NCBI RefSeq assembly: GCF_001666755.1
Contig: NZ_LZJC01000097.1
Span: forward strand, 22,372-86,371
Direction: 5' to 3'
Length of the DNA stretch: 64,000 nt
Origin: Mycobacterium sp. E1214
GTDB taxonomy: Bacteria; Actinomycetota; Actinomycetes; Mycobacteriales; Mycobacteriaceae
Shown here: piece by piece, positions 27,072 through 34,753 of the stretch
Layout: each line of letters starts with the position of its first letter
Position numbering within the stretch: the stretch's first letter is position 1
Notes under the pieces: generated by a model
The model's database searches: none
Seen by the model: only the letters and a program-made list of their open reading frames with translations
Told to the model about the DNA's origin: nothing
Translations under genes and position numbers: made by a program

Positions 27072-28259
27072 GTGCAACTGACCTTCGACGCCGACGTCGA
27101 GGCCTTCCGGGCGGAGTTCGTCGCGTTCCTCGACGCCCACCTGCCGTCCGACGCACAGGCGAGCGAACGGCCGCGGTCCAGCTCGGACGTGCCGGAGTGG
27201 GCGCGCCGCTGGCAGCGGCTCCTCTTCGACAACGGCTGGTTGCTGCCGGGCAACTCGCCCGAATTCGGCGGCCGCAACGCCACATTGCTGCAGCAATACG
27301 TCTACCTGGAGGAGCTGGGGCGCCGGCGGATCTACCAGAGCTTCAACCCGCAGGGGGTCGGGATCATCGCGGCGTCGCTGTTGACGTTCGGCACGCCGGA
27401 ACAGCAGCGACGGTGGGCGGTGCCGATCCTGCGGGCCGAGATGACCGCGTCGCTGGGGATGAGCGAGCCGGGCGCCGGATCGGATCTGGCGTCGCTGAAA
27501 ACGCGCGCGGTGCTGTCCTCCGATGCGCAAGGCGACCACTTCGTCGTCAACGGGCAGAAGGTGTGGACGTCGGGCGCCCACGACGCCGACGTGTTGCTGA
27601 CGTTCGTTCGCACCGATCCCAACGCTGCCAAGCACAAGGGCATCAGCGTGCTGCTGATCCCGACCGACACGCCGGGCGTGGTGCGGCGGCCGTTCGCGTC
27701 GCTGTGTGACGTCGACGAGGTCGACTTCAACGAGGTCTTCTTCACCGATGCCCGGGTACCCGCCGAGAACTTGGTGGGCGGCCTCAACGAGGGGTGGGAG
27801 GTGGCCACCGGTTCCCTCGGTCACGAGCGCGTCATGCTCTGGATGGGCTACGTCGACCTGCTGCACGAGCTGAGCGTCGACTTCCGTCCCGGCGGGGCCC
27901 TCGAACGCGACCGCTACGCCACGTTGGTGATGGACGCCTACGCGCTGCGGTTGCTGGGATCGGCGGCGCTGTCGAAAGCCGCTCGCGGCGAAGAGGATGT
28001 GCCCGCCCAATCGGTGCTCAAGCTGCTCGGTTCCGAGGCGCTGCAACGGGCGTCCGAGGACGCCTTGAGCGCCGCGGGCGCCGACGGCTTGGTGGGTCGC
28101 GCGATGACCGCCCCCTTCGCCGCGCTGAATCTGGACAGCCATTACCGCAGTTGGTTCGACCGCTACGCGCGCAGCTTCGCCGCGACCATCGCCGGCGGCA
28201 CCTCGGAGATCCAGCGCAACATCATCGCCGAACGCGTGCTGGGGCTGCCGCGGCATTGA
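27072..28259 (+). CDS. Acyl-CoA dehydrogenase
   Basis: A 395-residue acyl-CoA dehydrogenase with the FAD/substrate motif LGMSEPGAGSDLASL in the middle domain, the VNGQKVWTSGAHDAD strand and the C-terminal signature AGGTSEIQRNIIAERVLGLPR. It oxidises an acyl-CoA to an enoyl-CoA and passes electrons to ETF. GTG 27072 follows GAGGGA at 6 bases; its paralogue at 54560 begins with the same VQLTFDADVEAF. It is divergent from the TetR gene and directly behind operator site 2. A small membrane-protein gene converges with it. Confidence 0.93.
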   Translation: MQLTFDADVEAFRAEFVAFLDAHLPSDAQASERPRSSSDVPEWARRWQRLLFDNGWLLPGNSPEFGGRNATLLQQYVYLEELGRRRIYQSFNPQGVGIIAASLLTFGTPEQQRRWAVPILRAEMTASLGMSEPGAGSDLASLKTRAVLSSDAQGDHFVVNGQKVWTSGAHDADVLLTFVRTDPNAAKHKGISVLLIPTDTPGVVRRPFASLCDVDEVDFNEVFFTDARVPAENLVGGLNEGWEVATGSLGHERVMLWMGYVDLLHELSVDFRPGGALERDRYATLVMDAYALRLLGSAALSKAARGEEDVPAQSVLKLLGSEALQRASEDALSAAGADGLVGRAMTAPFAALNLDSHYRSWFDRYARSFAATIAGGTSEIQRNIIAERVLGLPRH

Positions 28260-28273
28260 CCCCGGGTCGGACC

Positions 28274-28588
28274 TCAGCAGTTGGTGGTGGCCGGGTTGTC
28301 CAGGCAGCGCTGCAGGCGGTCCGGGTCCTGGGCGTCCAGCCAGGAGTAATACCCGATGGCGACCAAGCCGGCCGCGATCGCGATGCCCCCTAACACCATG
28401 CCCGTCAACGCGATTCCGGGGTTGGTGGCCTCGCCGCGCTGAACCCGTCGACGGGCGATGTCACCGGTCACCACCGCCGCGATACCCAGCGGCACCCCGA
28501 TGAGCAGCCAGCAGGTCACCAGCCCCACCGCGCCGAGGAGCAACGAAGCGACGCCGAACTGGTTGCGAGGGGCGCCGGGCTGAGTCAT
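28274..28588 (-). CDS. Small DUF4190-type membrane protein
   Basis: A 104-residue protein with two hydrophobic segments: about residues 12-42 (FGVASLLLGAVGLVTCWLL onward) and about 57-78 (GIALTGMVLGGIAIAAGLV). The arrangement, with a short basic loop between them and a Cys-containing C-terminal tail, matches DUF4190 proteins of actinobacteria. The function is unknown. ATG 28588 is chosen because the upstream extension is not hydrophobic or conserved-looking. It lies 79 bases after the small fadE gene and may be an independent gene. Confidence 0.7.
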   Translation of the reverse strand: MTQPGAPRNQFGVASLLLGAVGLVTCWLLIGVPLGIAAVVTGDIARRRVQRGEATNPGIALTGMVLGGIAIAAGLVAIGYYSWLDAQDPDRLQRCLDNPATTNC

Positions 28589-28667
28589 CGCGCCCAGTCT
28601 GCCCCGCGCCGCATCCCGGAACAAGCGCCGGCCCGACGCGCTCACCGGCCACCCGGCCGGGTCCGCG

Positions 28668-29477
28668 TCACAGCTGGATGAGCCGCGGCGCCGATCCGTT
28701 CGCCAGCAGCGCCTTTCCCGCCTCGCGGGTCAGGTCCCGCGCACTCCCGAGCAGGCCGTCGAGGATGAGTGACCGCTTGATGTGCCGGTGCAGCTGGTGC
28801 TCGGCGGTGAAGCCGACGCCCCCCAGGACCTGTTGGCAATGCCGGGCGGCGGTCAGCGCGGCCTGCCCGGCCGCCGCCTTGGCCAGCGCGGACGCCAGGG
28901 CATCGGCCCCGTCGGCGGCCTGCAGCGTCGCCTCGGCACCCTCGAGCGCCACCAGGGTCTCGGCGAGGCGGTGGCGAATCGCCTGGAACGAGCTGATCCG
29001 CCGCCCGAACTGCACCCGGTCGACGGCGTGCTGACGCGCCAGCGCCAGCATCGCCCGACCGCTGCCCACCAGCCACCAGCCCAGCGCGCGGCGCCCGGCC
29101 GCCAGCGCGGCGGGGGCCGGCGCCTCGCCGCGCGCCGCGACGTGGATGGGCAGTTCGCCGTCCACGGCCGAGGTGGGGCCGTCGGTGCGCTCCCAGACGA
29201 CCCACCCCGCGGTGAACGGCAGTGCCACGGTGCCGCCGGCGTCGAAGCCCATCGCGCGCAGCACGACGTCGTTGAGCACCGGCGCGTGCGCGCCGGTCTC
29301 GCCCAGCAGGCGGAACACCAGAGGGATTGCCAGGCGCGGTAATTCGTCGAGCATCTCGCGCCAGCCGAGGTCGCTCAGCGCCGCGTCGAGCTTCTGGCCA
29401 GATCCGGCGCACGACAGCATCGCGGTGCGCAGCGAGTCGCTCAGCATCCGCAGCTCGTCGGGGTCGGTGGTGCTCAC
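28668..29477 (-). CDS. Short acyl-CoA dehydrogenase (probable small subunit)
   Basis: A 269-residue acyl-CoA dehydrogenase-like protein, well below the usual 380. The C-terminal four-helix domain is intact (AVDRVQFGRRISSFQAIRHR; CQQVLGGVGFTAEHQLHRH), while the N-terminal and middle domains are shortened and the SEP-type FAD motif is absent. In mycobacterial steroid catabolism such shortened proteins pair with a full-length partner as alpha2-beta2 heterotetramers, with the active-site base and FAD contacts shared. The partner is almost certainly the gene just upstream (29481-30587), 3 bases away. It is the last catabolic gene of the leftward Rieske-oxygenase operon. Confidence 0.85.
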   Translation of the reverse strand: MSTTDPDELRMLSDSLRTAMLSCAGSGQKLDAALSDLGWREMLDELPRLAIPLVFRLLGETGAHAPVLNDVVLRAMGFDAGGTVALPFTAGWVVWERTDGPTSAVDGELPIHVAARGEAPAPAALAAGRRALGWWLVGSGRAMLALARQHAVDRVQFGRRISSFQAIRHRLAETLVALEGAEATLQAADGADALASALAKAAAGQAALTAARHCQQVLGGVGFTAEHQLHRHIKRSLILDGLLGSARDLTREAGKALLANGSAPRLIQL

Positions 29478-29480
29478 GGC

Positions 29481-30587
29481 TCACTCCTTGCCGAGATCGA
29501 GGAGCCGGCGGGCGATGATGTTGCGCTGGATCTCGGCGGTGCCGCCGTAGATCGTCGACGCGCGCGAGTACAGGTATTCCGAGCGCCACGCGGGGTCGTC
29601 GAGTTCCACGGCGCCGGGCAGCAGGTCGCGCGCGGTGTCGTAGAGCCGCTGCTCGGCCGTGGCCAACAGCACCTTGTCGATCGAGGTGTCCGGGCCCAGC
29701 CGCGCGCCGTCGCGCAGCCGGTACTGAGTGAGGCGCGATCGGCAGCGCAGAGTGTGCAGCGCGAGATAGGTTGAGCCGAGCTCGAATTCGTCGTGGGCGT
29801 CGAGTGCGGCGCGCCGCGGGGCTTCGGCGATGAGCTCGTCGAACCGCGAGTACAAATAGGCGATCCGTTGCCAGAAGCAGGTCGAGCGCTCGTAGGGCAG
29901 CAGGTCCATCGCCAGCCGCCACCCGTCGCCCGGCTTGCCGAGCATCCGGGTCGACGGGACCACCACGTCGTCGTAGTAGACCTCGCAGAACTCGTCGACC
30001 CCGTGCATCGTCCGCAGCGGCCGGATGGTGATGCCCGGCGTGTCCAGGTCGACGAAGAAGGCGGTGATGCCCTCGTGCCCCGGGGCCGTGCGGGTGAGCA
30101 GAATGCATCGGCTGCAGAATTGCGCGAAGCTGGTCCAGACCTTCTGCCCGTTGACAATCCAGGTGTCTCCGTCGGGGACCGCCCGGGTGGTCAGGGACGC
30201 CAGGTCGCTACCCGATCCGGGCTCGGAGAAGCCCTGACACCACTGCTCCTCCCCGCGCAACAGCCGCGGCACCATTTCGGCGGCGAGTTGCGGTGCGGCG
30301 TAGTCGATCATGGTGGGGGTCAGCACTTCGAGCATCGAATAGGGGCCTGGCTCGGCCAGGCGCCGGCCCACCACCTCCTCGCCGACGATGGCGCGCAGCA
30401 CCGCCGGTCCGCCCAGGCCGCCGACCTCCTGCGGCCAGCCGTAGCGCATCCAGTCGGCGTCGTAGAGCGCTCGGCTGACCCGCAGGAACTGCCGCATGTG
30501 GCCCTGCAGGGAATGGTCGGGGCCCGGTGTCAAGTCGTTCTCGTCGAGCCACGTTCGCAAGCCCGCCCGGAACTCCTCGACGTTCAC
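29481..30587 (-). CDS. Acyl-CoA dehydrogenase (probable large subunit)
   Basis: A 368-residue acyl-CoA dehydrogenase with QGFSEPGSGSDLASLTTRA (FAD/substrate loop), VNGQKVWTSFAQFC and the C-terminal IYGGTAEIQRNIIARRLLDLG. It is likely the FAD-binding partner of the short FadE encoded 3 bases downstream. ATG 30587 overlaps the SnoaL-like gene end by 4 bases. It belongs to the operon beginning at 34343. The cyclic substrates handled by related heterotetramers suggest a ring- or side-chain-bearing acyl-CoA, but that is inference. Confidence 0.9.
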   Translation of the reverse strand: MNVEEFRAGLRTWLDENDLTPGPDHSLQGHMRQFLRVSRALYDADWMRYGWPQEVGGLGGPAVLRAIVGEEVVGRRLAEPGPYSMLEVLTPTMIDYAAPQLAAEMVPRLLRGEEQWCQGFSEPGSGSDLASLTTRAVPDGDTWIVNGQKVWTSFAQFCSRCILLTRTAPGHEGITAFFVDLDTPGITIRPLRTMHGVDEFCEVYYDDVVVPSTRMLGKPGDGWRLAMDLLPYERSTCFWQRIAYLYSRFDELIAEAPRRAALDAHDEFELGSTYLALHTLRCRSRLTQYRLRDGARLGPDTSIDKVLLATAEQRLYDTARDLLPGAVELDDPAWRSEYLYSRASTIYGGTAEIQRNIIARRLLDLGKE

Positions 30588-31018
30588 GGCGTGGGACGGC
30601 CGATGGCGTGCGGGCGACCCGAGTCGTGCACGCCGCTGCGCCGGATGAAGGTCATGGCGCGGGTTTTGAGCCGCCAGCCGTCCGCGGTGCGGGCGTAGGT
30701 GTCGCGGTAGTAGCCGATCCGCATGTCATGCGTGGCACCGTCGATGAAACACAGCGGCTGGGTGCCGGTCGCCGCATCGCCGTCGAGCGTCTCGATCAGC
30801 GCGGTCCCGGTGAGGAACAAGCCCTTGGGCGCGGCGGCCACCAGTTCCGGGAATCGGTCCAGCTTGTACGTCGAACCGAAGGCGCTGTAGGTGCCGTCCG
30901 GGGTGAAGACGCCGACCAGGCCGTCGATGTCCTCCTGGGTGATCGTGACGGCGTAGCGGGCGAGCAGCTGCTGGATCTCGACCAGGTCGTCAGTTCTGCT
31001 CGGCTGATGCGTTGACAT
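30584..31018 (-). CDS. SnoaL/NTF2-like protein
   Basis: A 144-residue NTF2-fold protein: DDLVEIQQLLARYAVTITQEDIDG at the N terminus, FTPDGTYSAFG (the Asp of family members) and YYRDTYARTADGWRLKTRAM at the C terminus, the standard closing strands. Enzymes with this fold catalyse isomerisation, hydration or dehydration, and several work in steroid or aromatic pathways. It overlaps the upstream amidohydrolase by 29 bases and the downstream FadE by 4, so it is translated within the operon. Confidence 0.85.
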   Translation of the reverse strand: MSTHQPSRTDDLVEIQQLLARYAVTITQEDIDGLVGVFTPDGTYSAFGSTYKLDRFPELVAAAPKGLFLTGTALIETLDGDAATGTQPLCFIDGATHDMRIGYYRDTYARTADGWRLKTRAMTFIRRSGVHDSGRPHAIGRPTP

Positions 31019-32216
31019 AGACCTTGCCGCCTTTCATGACGAAGCCGACGTTGCGGGTAACGGTGATGTCGTCCAACGGATTTCCGGGCACCGCGATGAC
31101 GTCGGCGAGCTGACCCGACGCGAGCCGGCCGAGCTCGGTCGAGTTGATCAGTTCCGCGGCGGTGACCGTGGCCGCCCGCAACACCGCCAGCGGCGGCAGG
31201 CCCCACTCCACCAGCGTGACGAGTTCGTCGGCGTTGCGGCCGTGGGGGATCGCCGGCGCATCGGTGCCGACCGCGATCTTCACGCCGGCCTCGTAGGCGG
31301 CCAAGATGGAGGTGCGCGACTTGGGGAACATCTCGGCGGCCTTGGCCTGCAACGCGGGTGGGGCGTGCGAGACGTCCATGCCCTCGGCCAGGCGTCGCGT
31401 GCTGACCAAGAACGTGCCGCGCTCGACCATCAGCGCGATCGCCTCGTCGTCGACGAGGAAGCCGTGCTCGATGCAGTCGATGCCCGCGTCGACGGCGTGC
31501 TTGACCGCGTCGGCGCCATGGGTGTGCGCCGCGACCCGCAGCCCGCGCCGGTGCGCCTCGTCGACGATCGCGCGCAGCTCCTCGTCTGAATAATGTTGTG
31601 CCCCAGGCGGTCCCGTCAGCGACATGACACCGCCGGAACAACACACTTTGATCAGCTGCGCCCCGTGCTTGATCTGGTAGCGCACCGCCTTGCGAATCTC
31701 GTCGACGCCGTTGGCGATGCCCTCCTCGACCGTCAGCTCCAGCGCGTGCGGGGCGAACGCGGCGAACATCGTGGGATCCAGGTGTCCGCCCGTGGGCGTG
31801 ATGGCGTGCCCGGCGGGAATCACCCGCGGCCCCTCGATCCAGCCCGCCTCGATCGCGTTGCCCAGGGCCACGTCCAGCAGGTAGCCCCCCGTCTTGACGA
31901 ACAGGCCGAGGTTGCGCACCGTGGTGAACCCGGCGCGCAGCGTGCGGCGGGCGTTGCCGACCGCGCGCAGCACCCGCGTCGGCGGATCGTCCTGCACCTG
32001 GGACAGGCCGGGCTTCTCGCCGCGCCCACCCATCAGCAGGTTGACCTCCATGTCCATCAGGCCAGGCAACAGGACCTGGTCGCCCAGATCGATGAGCTCG
32101 CCGTCGACCGCACCGCCGACGCCGACGATCCGGTCGCCCTCGATTCGAAGCACGCCGGGCGTGACGATCTCGCCGGCGTCGACGTCGAGCAGTCCAGCGG
32201 CCCTGAGCGTCAACAC
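30990..32216 (-). CDS. Amidohydrolase (imidazolonepropionase/prolidase-like)
   Basis: A 408-residue amidohydrolase-superfamily member of the imidazolonepropionase-like group, distinct from the ACMSD-like ones in this window. It shows LPGLMDMEVNLL where HxH is usual, a metal-bridging Lys/His region in YQIKHGAQLIKVCCSGG, AHTHGADAVKHAV, CIEHGFLVDD and VGTDAPAIPHG (Asp). The HxH motif appears as MEV, so metal binding may be altered. The C terminus has the small beta-sandwich domain. It lies 3 bases after the hypothetical gene 32220-32546 and overlaps the SnoaL gene by 29 bases. Hydrolysis of a lactam, lactone or amide is possible. Confidence 0.8.
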   Translation of the reverse strand: MLTLRAAGLLDVDAGEIVTPGVLRIEGDRIVGVGGAVDGELIDLGDQVLLPGLMDMEVNLLMGGRGEKPGLSQVQDDPPTRVLRAVGNARRTLRAGFTTVRNLGLFVKTGGYLLDVALGNAIEAGWIEGPRVIPAGHAITPTGGHLDPTMFAAFAPHALELTVEEGIANGVDEIRKAVRYQIKHGAQLIKVCCSGGVMSLTGPPGAQHYSDEELRAIVDEAHRRGLRVAAHTHGADAVKHAVDAGIDCIEHGFLVDDEAIALMVERGTFLVSTRRLAEGMDVSHAPPALQAKAAEMFPKSRTSILAAYEAGVKIAVGTDAPAIPHGRNADELVTLVEWGLPPLAVLRAATVTAAELINSTELGRLASGQLADVIAVPGNPLDDITVTRNVGFVMKGGKVYVNASAEQN

Positions 32217-32219
32217 CTC

Positions 32220-32546
32220 TCAGATCACCGGTTCCCGCACCAGTTCGACCCACGCCGCGCCGCTGTCGGGCACCCGCGGCTGTTTCCAGGCCTCGACGGG
32301 GAACGACACCATGACCAGCGACTGCATGATGTGCATCAGGCTGCGCGCGTCGTCCGGGAGGTCGTCGAGCGGAAACTTGTCGCAGTAGGCGATCGCGTCG
32401 TTCAACTTGGGGAACGCGACGTCGTAGAACGCCTGCATCTCGGGCATCGTCGAGGCCAAGCGTTTGGCGTAGCGCTCGGGCTCGGTGGCCAGGTCCCAAT
32501 CCAAAAATGGCTCCAGGGCCGCGAATTCAGACGGTAACTTTGCCAT
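32220..32546 (-). CDS. Conserved small protein of unknown function
   Basis: A 108-residue soluble protein I do not recognise. It is acidic and largely helical in appearance, with FLDWDLATEPERYAKRL near the N terminus and a Leu/Asp-rich middle (CDKFPLDDLPDDARSLMH). ATG 32546 has AAGGAG about 12 bases upstream. It overlaps the end of the Rieske oxygenase gene by 20 bases and precedes the amidohydrolase by 3, so it is part of the operon. A small accessory subunit of the oxygenase is one possibility, but the sequence offers no direct support. Confidence 0.65.
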   Translation of the reverse strand: MAKLPSEFAALEPFLDWDLATEPERYAKRLASTMPEMQAFYDVAFPKLNDAIAYCDKFPLDDLPDDARSLMHIMQSLVMVSFPVEAWKQPRVPDSGAAWVELVREPVI

Positions 32547-33819
32547 TGGCCTGGTACTCCTTCGCCCAATTGGCGACATAGTCGCCGGTCGTCTTGTGCA
32601 GATGACGGATCAGCACTTCCTGGTCGCAGAGCAGGAATTCTTTCACGGCGCGGGTACCGATCATGGTCTGCGTCGCTTCCAGGGTGTTGGCGTCTTGCAG
32701 CGCATACTCTTTGAATGTCACGGCGGCCAGCTCCTGCGCCAGGCGTTCCCGCGCGTTGCGGGGCGGTACGAAATACAGCGACGACTCGAAGATGTGCTTG
32801 TCGACGGCCGTCGGCCAGTAGTGGTAGGTCAGATACCAGCCCGGCTCCCAGATGAGCAGCATGAAGTTGGGGTAGAACAGCCAGGAGTCGATGCCCCATT
32901 GCGGTGCCCGCTTGACGTTGACACCCGGTGGCAATTCCAGGTTTTGGATGATCTCCGGCTTGTCCCACGGACCGAACAGCCCGCTGCGCAGCACCTGGTC
33001 CAGCGGCTTCACCATGGACATGTCTGGCGGCGGCGCCTGACCGCCCCAGGTCGACTGCAGGTTGTGCGGCCCCGACAGTTCGTAGTGCAGCGCCTCGTAG
33101 CCGTACTTCTGGATCTTGGCGGCCTCCTCTTTGGTGTACTGCCCCTGGTGCAGGATCGGCGCGTGGTAGAACTCGACGAACGCGTCGATGAACAACTTCC
33201 AGTTGCTGCCGACCTCGGCCCGATAGGAGTACGTCTCGGTCATCTCGCCGAACGGGTAGCCCTCGATGCTCTTGGCCAGCGGACCGAGGTAGTCGACCAG
33301 CGGCGCGGCGTTGTCGTCGAAGTTGACGAAGATGAAGCCCTCCCACACCTCGCAGCGCACGGCAGCGAGCCCGTAATTGCCCTTGTCGAGGTTGAAGAAG
33401 TCCTCCTCTTGCTGCACGAAGGTCAGCTCGCCGTCCAGGCTGTAGCGCCAGGCGTGGTACTTGCAGGTGAACTGCCGGCAGGTGCCCGAGGTCTCCTCGT
33501 TGGGAAAGTCGTTCCACACCAGCTTGTTTCCGCGGTGCCGGCACACGTTGTGGTAGGCCTTGACCGAGCCGTCCTTGGTCTTGACGATGATGACCGACGT
33601 GCCCTTGCCGGCCGACGGCAGTTCCCGGGTGAAGTAGCTGCCGGTGCGGGGGAGCCGCTCGACCCGGCCCACGTTGAGCCACGTCTTGCGGAAGACGGCC
33701 GCGCGCTCGGCTTCGAAGAATGCCGGATCGATCGAGTCGGTGTAATCGACCGGCGCGGTACCCAACTCGGGATAATTCTCGGTCCAGCTGCCGGCGGCCG
33801 GCTTCGGGAAGTGCGCCAA
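32527..33819 (-). CDS. Rieske non-heme iron oxygenase, alpha subunit
   Basis: A 430-residue ring-hydroxylating oxygenase. The Rieske 2Fe-2S ligands are Cys93, His95, Cys119 and His122; the 23 residues between His95 and Cys119 exceed the usual 15-17. The mononuclear iron site is visible as D-x6-H-x4-H around residues 212-224 (FIDAFVEFYHAPILH). TTG 33819 is the start, behind AAGGAG at 7 bases; the open frame further upstream lies in the decarboxylase-like gene and is a shadow. It needs a reductase and perhaps a ferredoxin; a Rieske ferredoxin is encoded at 49816-50226. It sits second in the operon preceded by operator site 3. Confidence 0.92.
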   Translation of the reverse strand: MAHFPKPAAGSWTENYPELGTAPVDYTDSIDPAFFEAERAAVFRKTWLNVGRVERLPRTGSYFTRELPSAGKGTSVIIVKTKDGSVKAYHNVCRHRGNKLVWNDFPNEETSGTCRQFTCKYHAWRYSLDGELTFVQQEEDFFNLDKGNYGLAAVRCEVWEGFIFVNFDDNAAPLVDYLGPLAKSIEGYPFGEMTETYSYRAEVGSNWKLFIDAFVEFYHAPILHQGQYTKEEAAKIQKYGYEALHYELSGPHNLQSTWGGQAPPPDMSMVKPLDQVLRSGLFGPWDKPEIIQNLELPPGVNVKRAPQWGIDSWLFYPNFMLLIWEPGWYLTYHYWPTAVDKHIFESSLYFVPPRNARERLAQELAAVTFKEYALQDANTLEATQTMIGTRAVKEFLLCDQEVLIRHLHKTTGDYVANWAKEYQANGKVTV

Positions 33820-33830
33820 CGTTTCGCTCC

Positions 33831-34343
33831 TTAAGATCCGTGCTCGAGCTGTATGCCGAAGGTGTTGAAAGCCATGGCCAGCGTGGTGTAGCAGCCGACC
33901 GTGAAAACGAGATCCATGCGCTGCTGGACGTCCAGGCGCTCGCCGAGCGCCGCCCACGTCTGATCGGACAACTGCGACTTGTCGTCGAGCTCGTCGACCG
34001 CGACCAGGATAAGGCGGTCGAACTCGTCGGCCGCCTCGCCGCGGCGCAGCGCGGCGATCTGCTCGTCGGTGACACCCTCCTCCTTGGCCATCCTGACGTG
34101 GTGCGACCACTCGTAGGCGCAGTCGCGGCGGTGCGCGACCCGCAGGATCGCCAGCTCGCGAAGCCGTGCCGGCAGCGTCGTCGAGTACAGGAGGTGAACG
34201 TTGAAGCGCAGGAACGCCTTGGCCAGCGTCGGGTGGTGGGCGAACGTGGAGAGCGCGTTGTTCGTCTCCGCGCCGCTCATCGCCGAAAGCGCCTGCCGGG
34301 TAGCCTCGTCCCACTCGTGCGCGGGCAGCGGCCGCAAGCGCAT
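33831..34343 (-). CDS. Carboxymuconolactone decarboxylase-family (AhpD-like) protein
   Basis: A 170-residue CMD-family protein. The central helix pair carries LRELAILRVAHRRDCAYEWSHH, with the Cys and two His of the family's active region but not a CxxC pair. Family members include gamma-carboxymuconolactone decarboxylase and AhpD peroxidase partners; mycobacterial catabolic clusters often carry one next to an oxygenase. ATG 34343 lies 41 bases from operator site 3, and the gene leads the leftward operon through the Rieske oxygenase, amidohydrolase and the FadE pair. Confidence 0.85.
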   Translation of the reverse strand: MRLRPLPAHEWDEATRQALSAMSGAETNNALSTFAHHPTLAKAFLRFNVHLLYSTTLPARLRELAILRVAHRRDCAYEWSHHVRMAKEEGVTDEQIAALRRGEAADEFDRLILVAVDELDDKSQLSDQTWAALGERLDVQQRMDLVFTVGCYTTLAMAFNTFGIQLEHGS

Positions 34344-34384
34344 CCGCGGTCTCCTCTCGGCTTCGACTCGGCCACCTCTCGGCC

Positions 34385-34405
34385 AATGAGAATCGTATTC
34401 TCATT
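34385..34405. promoter_or_regulatory. Operator site 3, AATGAGAAT-CGT-ATTCTCATT
   Basis: The longest copy of the motif: perfect 9-base arms around a 3-base centre. It lies 41 bases before the carboxymuconolactone decarboxylase-like gene, the first gene of the leftward Rieske operon. Confidence 0.85.
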
Positions 34406-34652
34406 TATAACCAATAGACTTGCACGATTCGCCCGCCCGGTCAATGCCGCGGTCGCCCGGGCCGGCGGCGAGGCGACCCGCGTTCGGTGGTCCGGCGCCG
34501 CGCGCCGGACCACGGGATTAACCAAACATTTGTGCCGCCCGCTGGGCGCTGAACCGGCCGGTCCGTCGCGAGGATTCTACGTTCGGTTGCGCGCCCACTG
34601 ACCTGGAATCCTTGGGCGCGTCGCGACGCCCGCGGCGTGCCCTAGATGTTGA
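34406..34652. other. Gene-free spacer between divergent operons
   Basis: No credible coding sequence or RNA gene is seen here. The part next to operator site 3 is AT-rich (TTATAACCAATAG) and probably holds the promoter of the leftward operon. The rest is GC-rich, without a clear repeat or hairpin. Confidence 0.5.
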
Positions 34653-34679
34653 TTCTCGATTCGCGAGAAGATAGTTTTC
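34653..34679. promoter_or_regulatory. Operator site 4 (weak) and adjoining palindrome
   Basis: TTCTCG-ATTCG-CGAGAA (34653-34669) is an inverted repeat. Its right arm runs into GAGAAG-ATA-GTTTTC (34665-34679), which matches 9 of the 12 defined bases of the GAGAAT-N3-ATTCTC motif. It precedes the amidohydrolase at 34754 by 74 bases. Confidence 0.5.
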
Positions 34680-34753
34680 ATTGCAGCGATCTGGCACGGG
34701 ACAGCGGTGCGCGGGGGATGTGTGGCGGACCGGTTCGATGGAGAGGAACGGCC

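Noticed and set aside
33820..34404. Upstream extension of the Rieske oxygenase frame
   Set aside because: It lies out of frame in the carboxymuconolactone decarboxylase-like gene. TTG 33819 has a good ribosome site and the expected length.
34385..34405. Resemblance of the AATGAGAAT palindrome to Fur/Zur-type metal boxes
   Set aside because: The AT-rich dyad looks similar, but the downstream genes are catabolic rather than metal-uptake genes, and perfect copies flank a TetR gene. A Zur or Fur assay would settle it.
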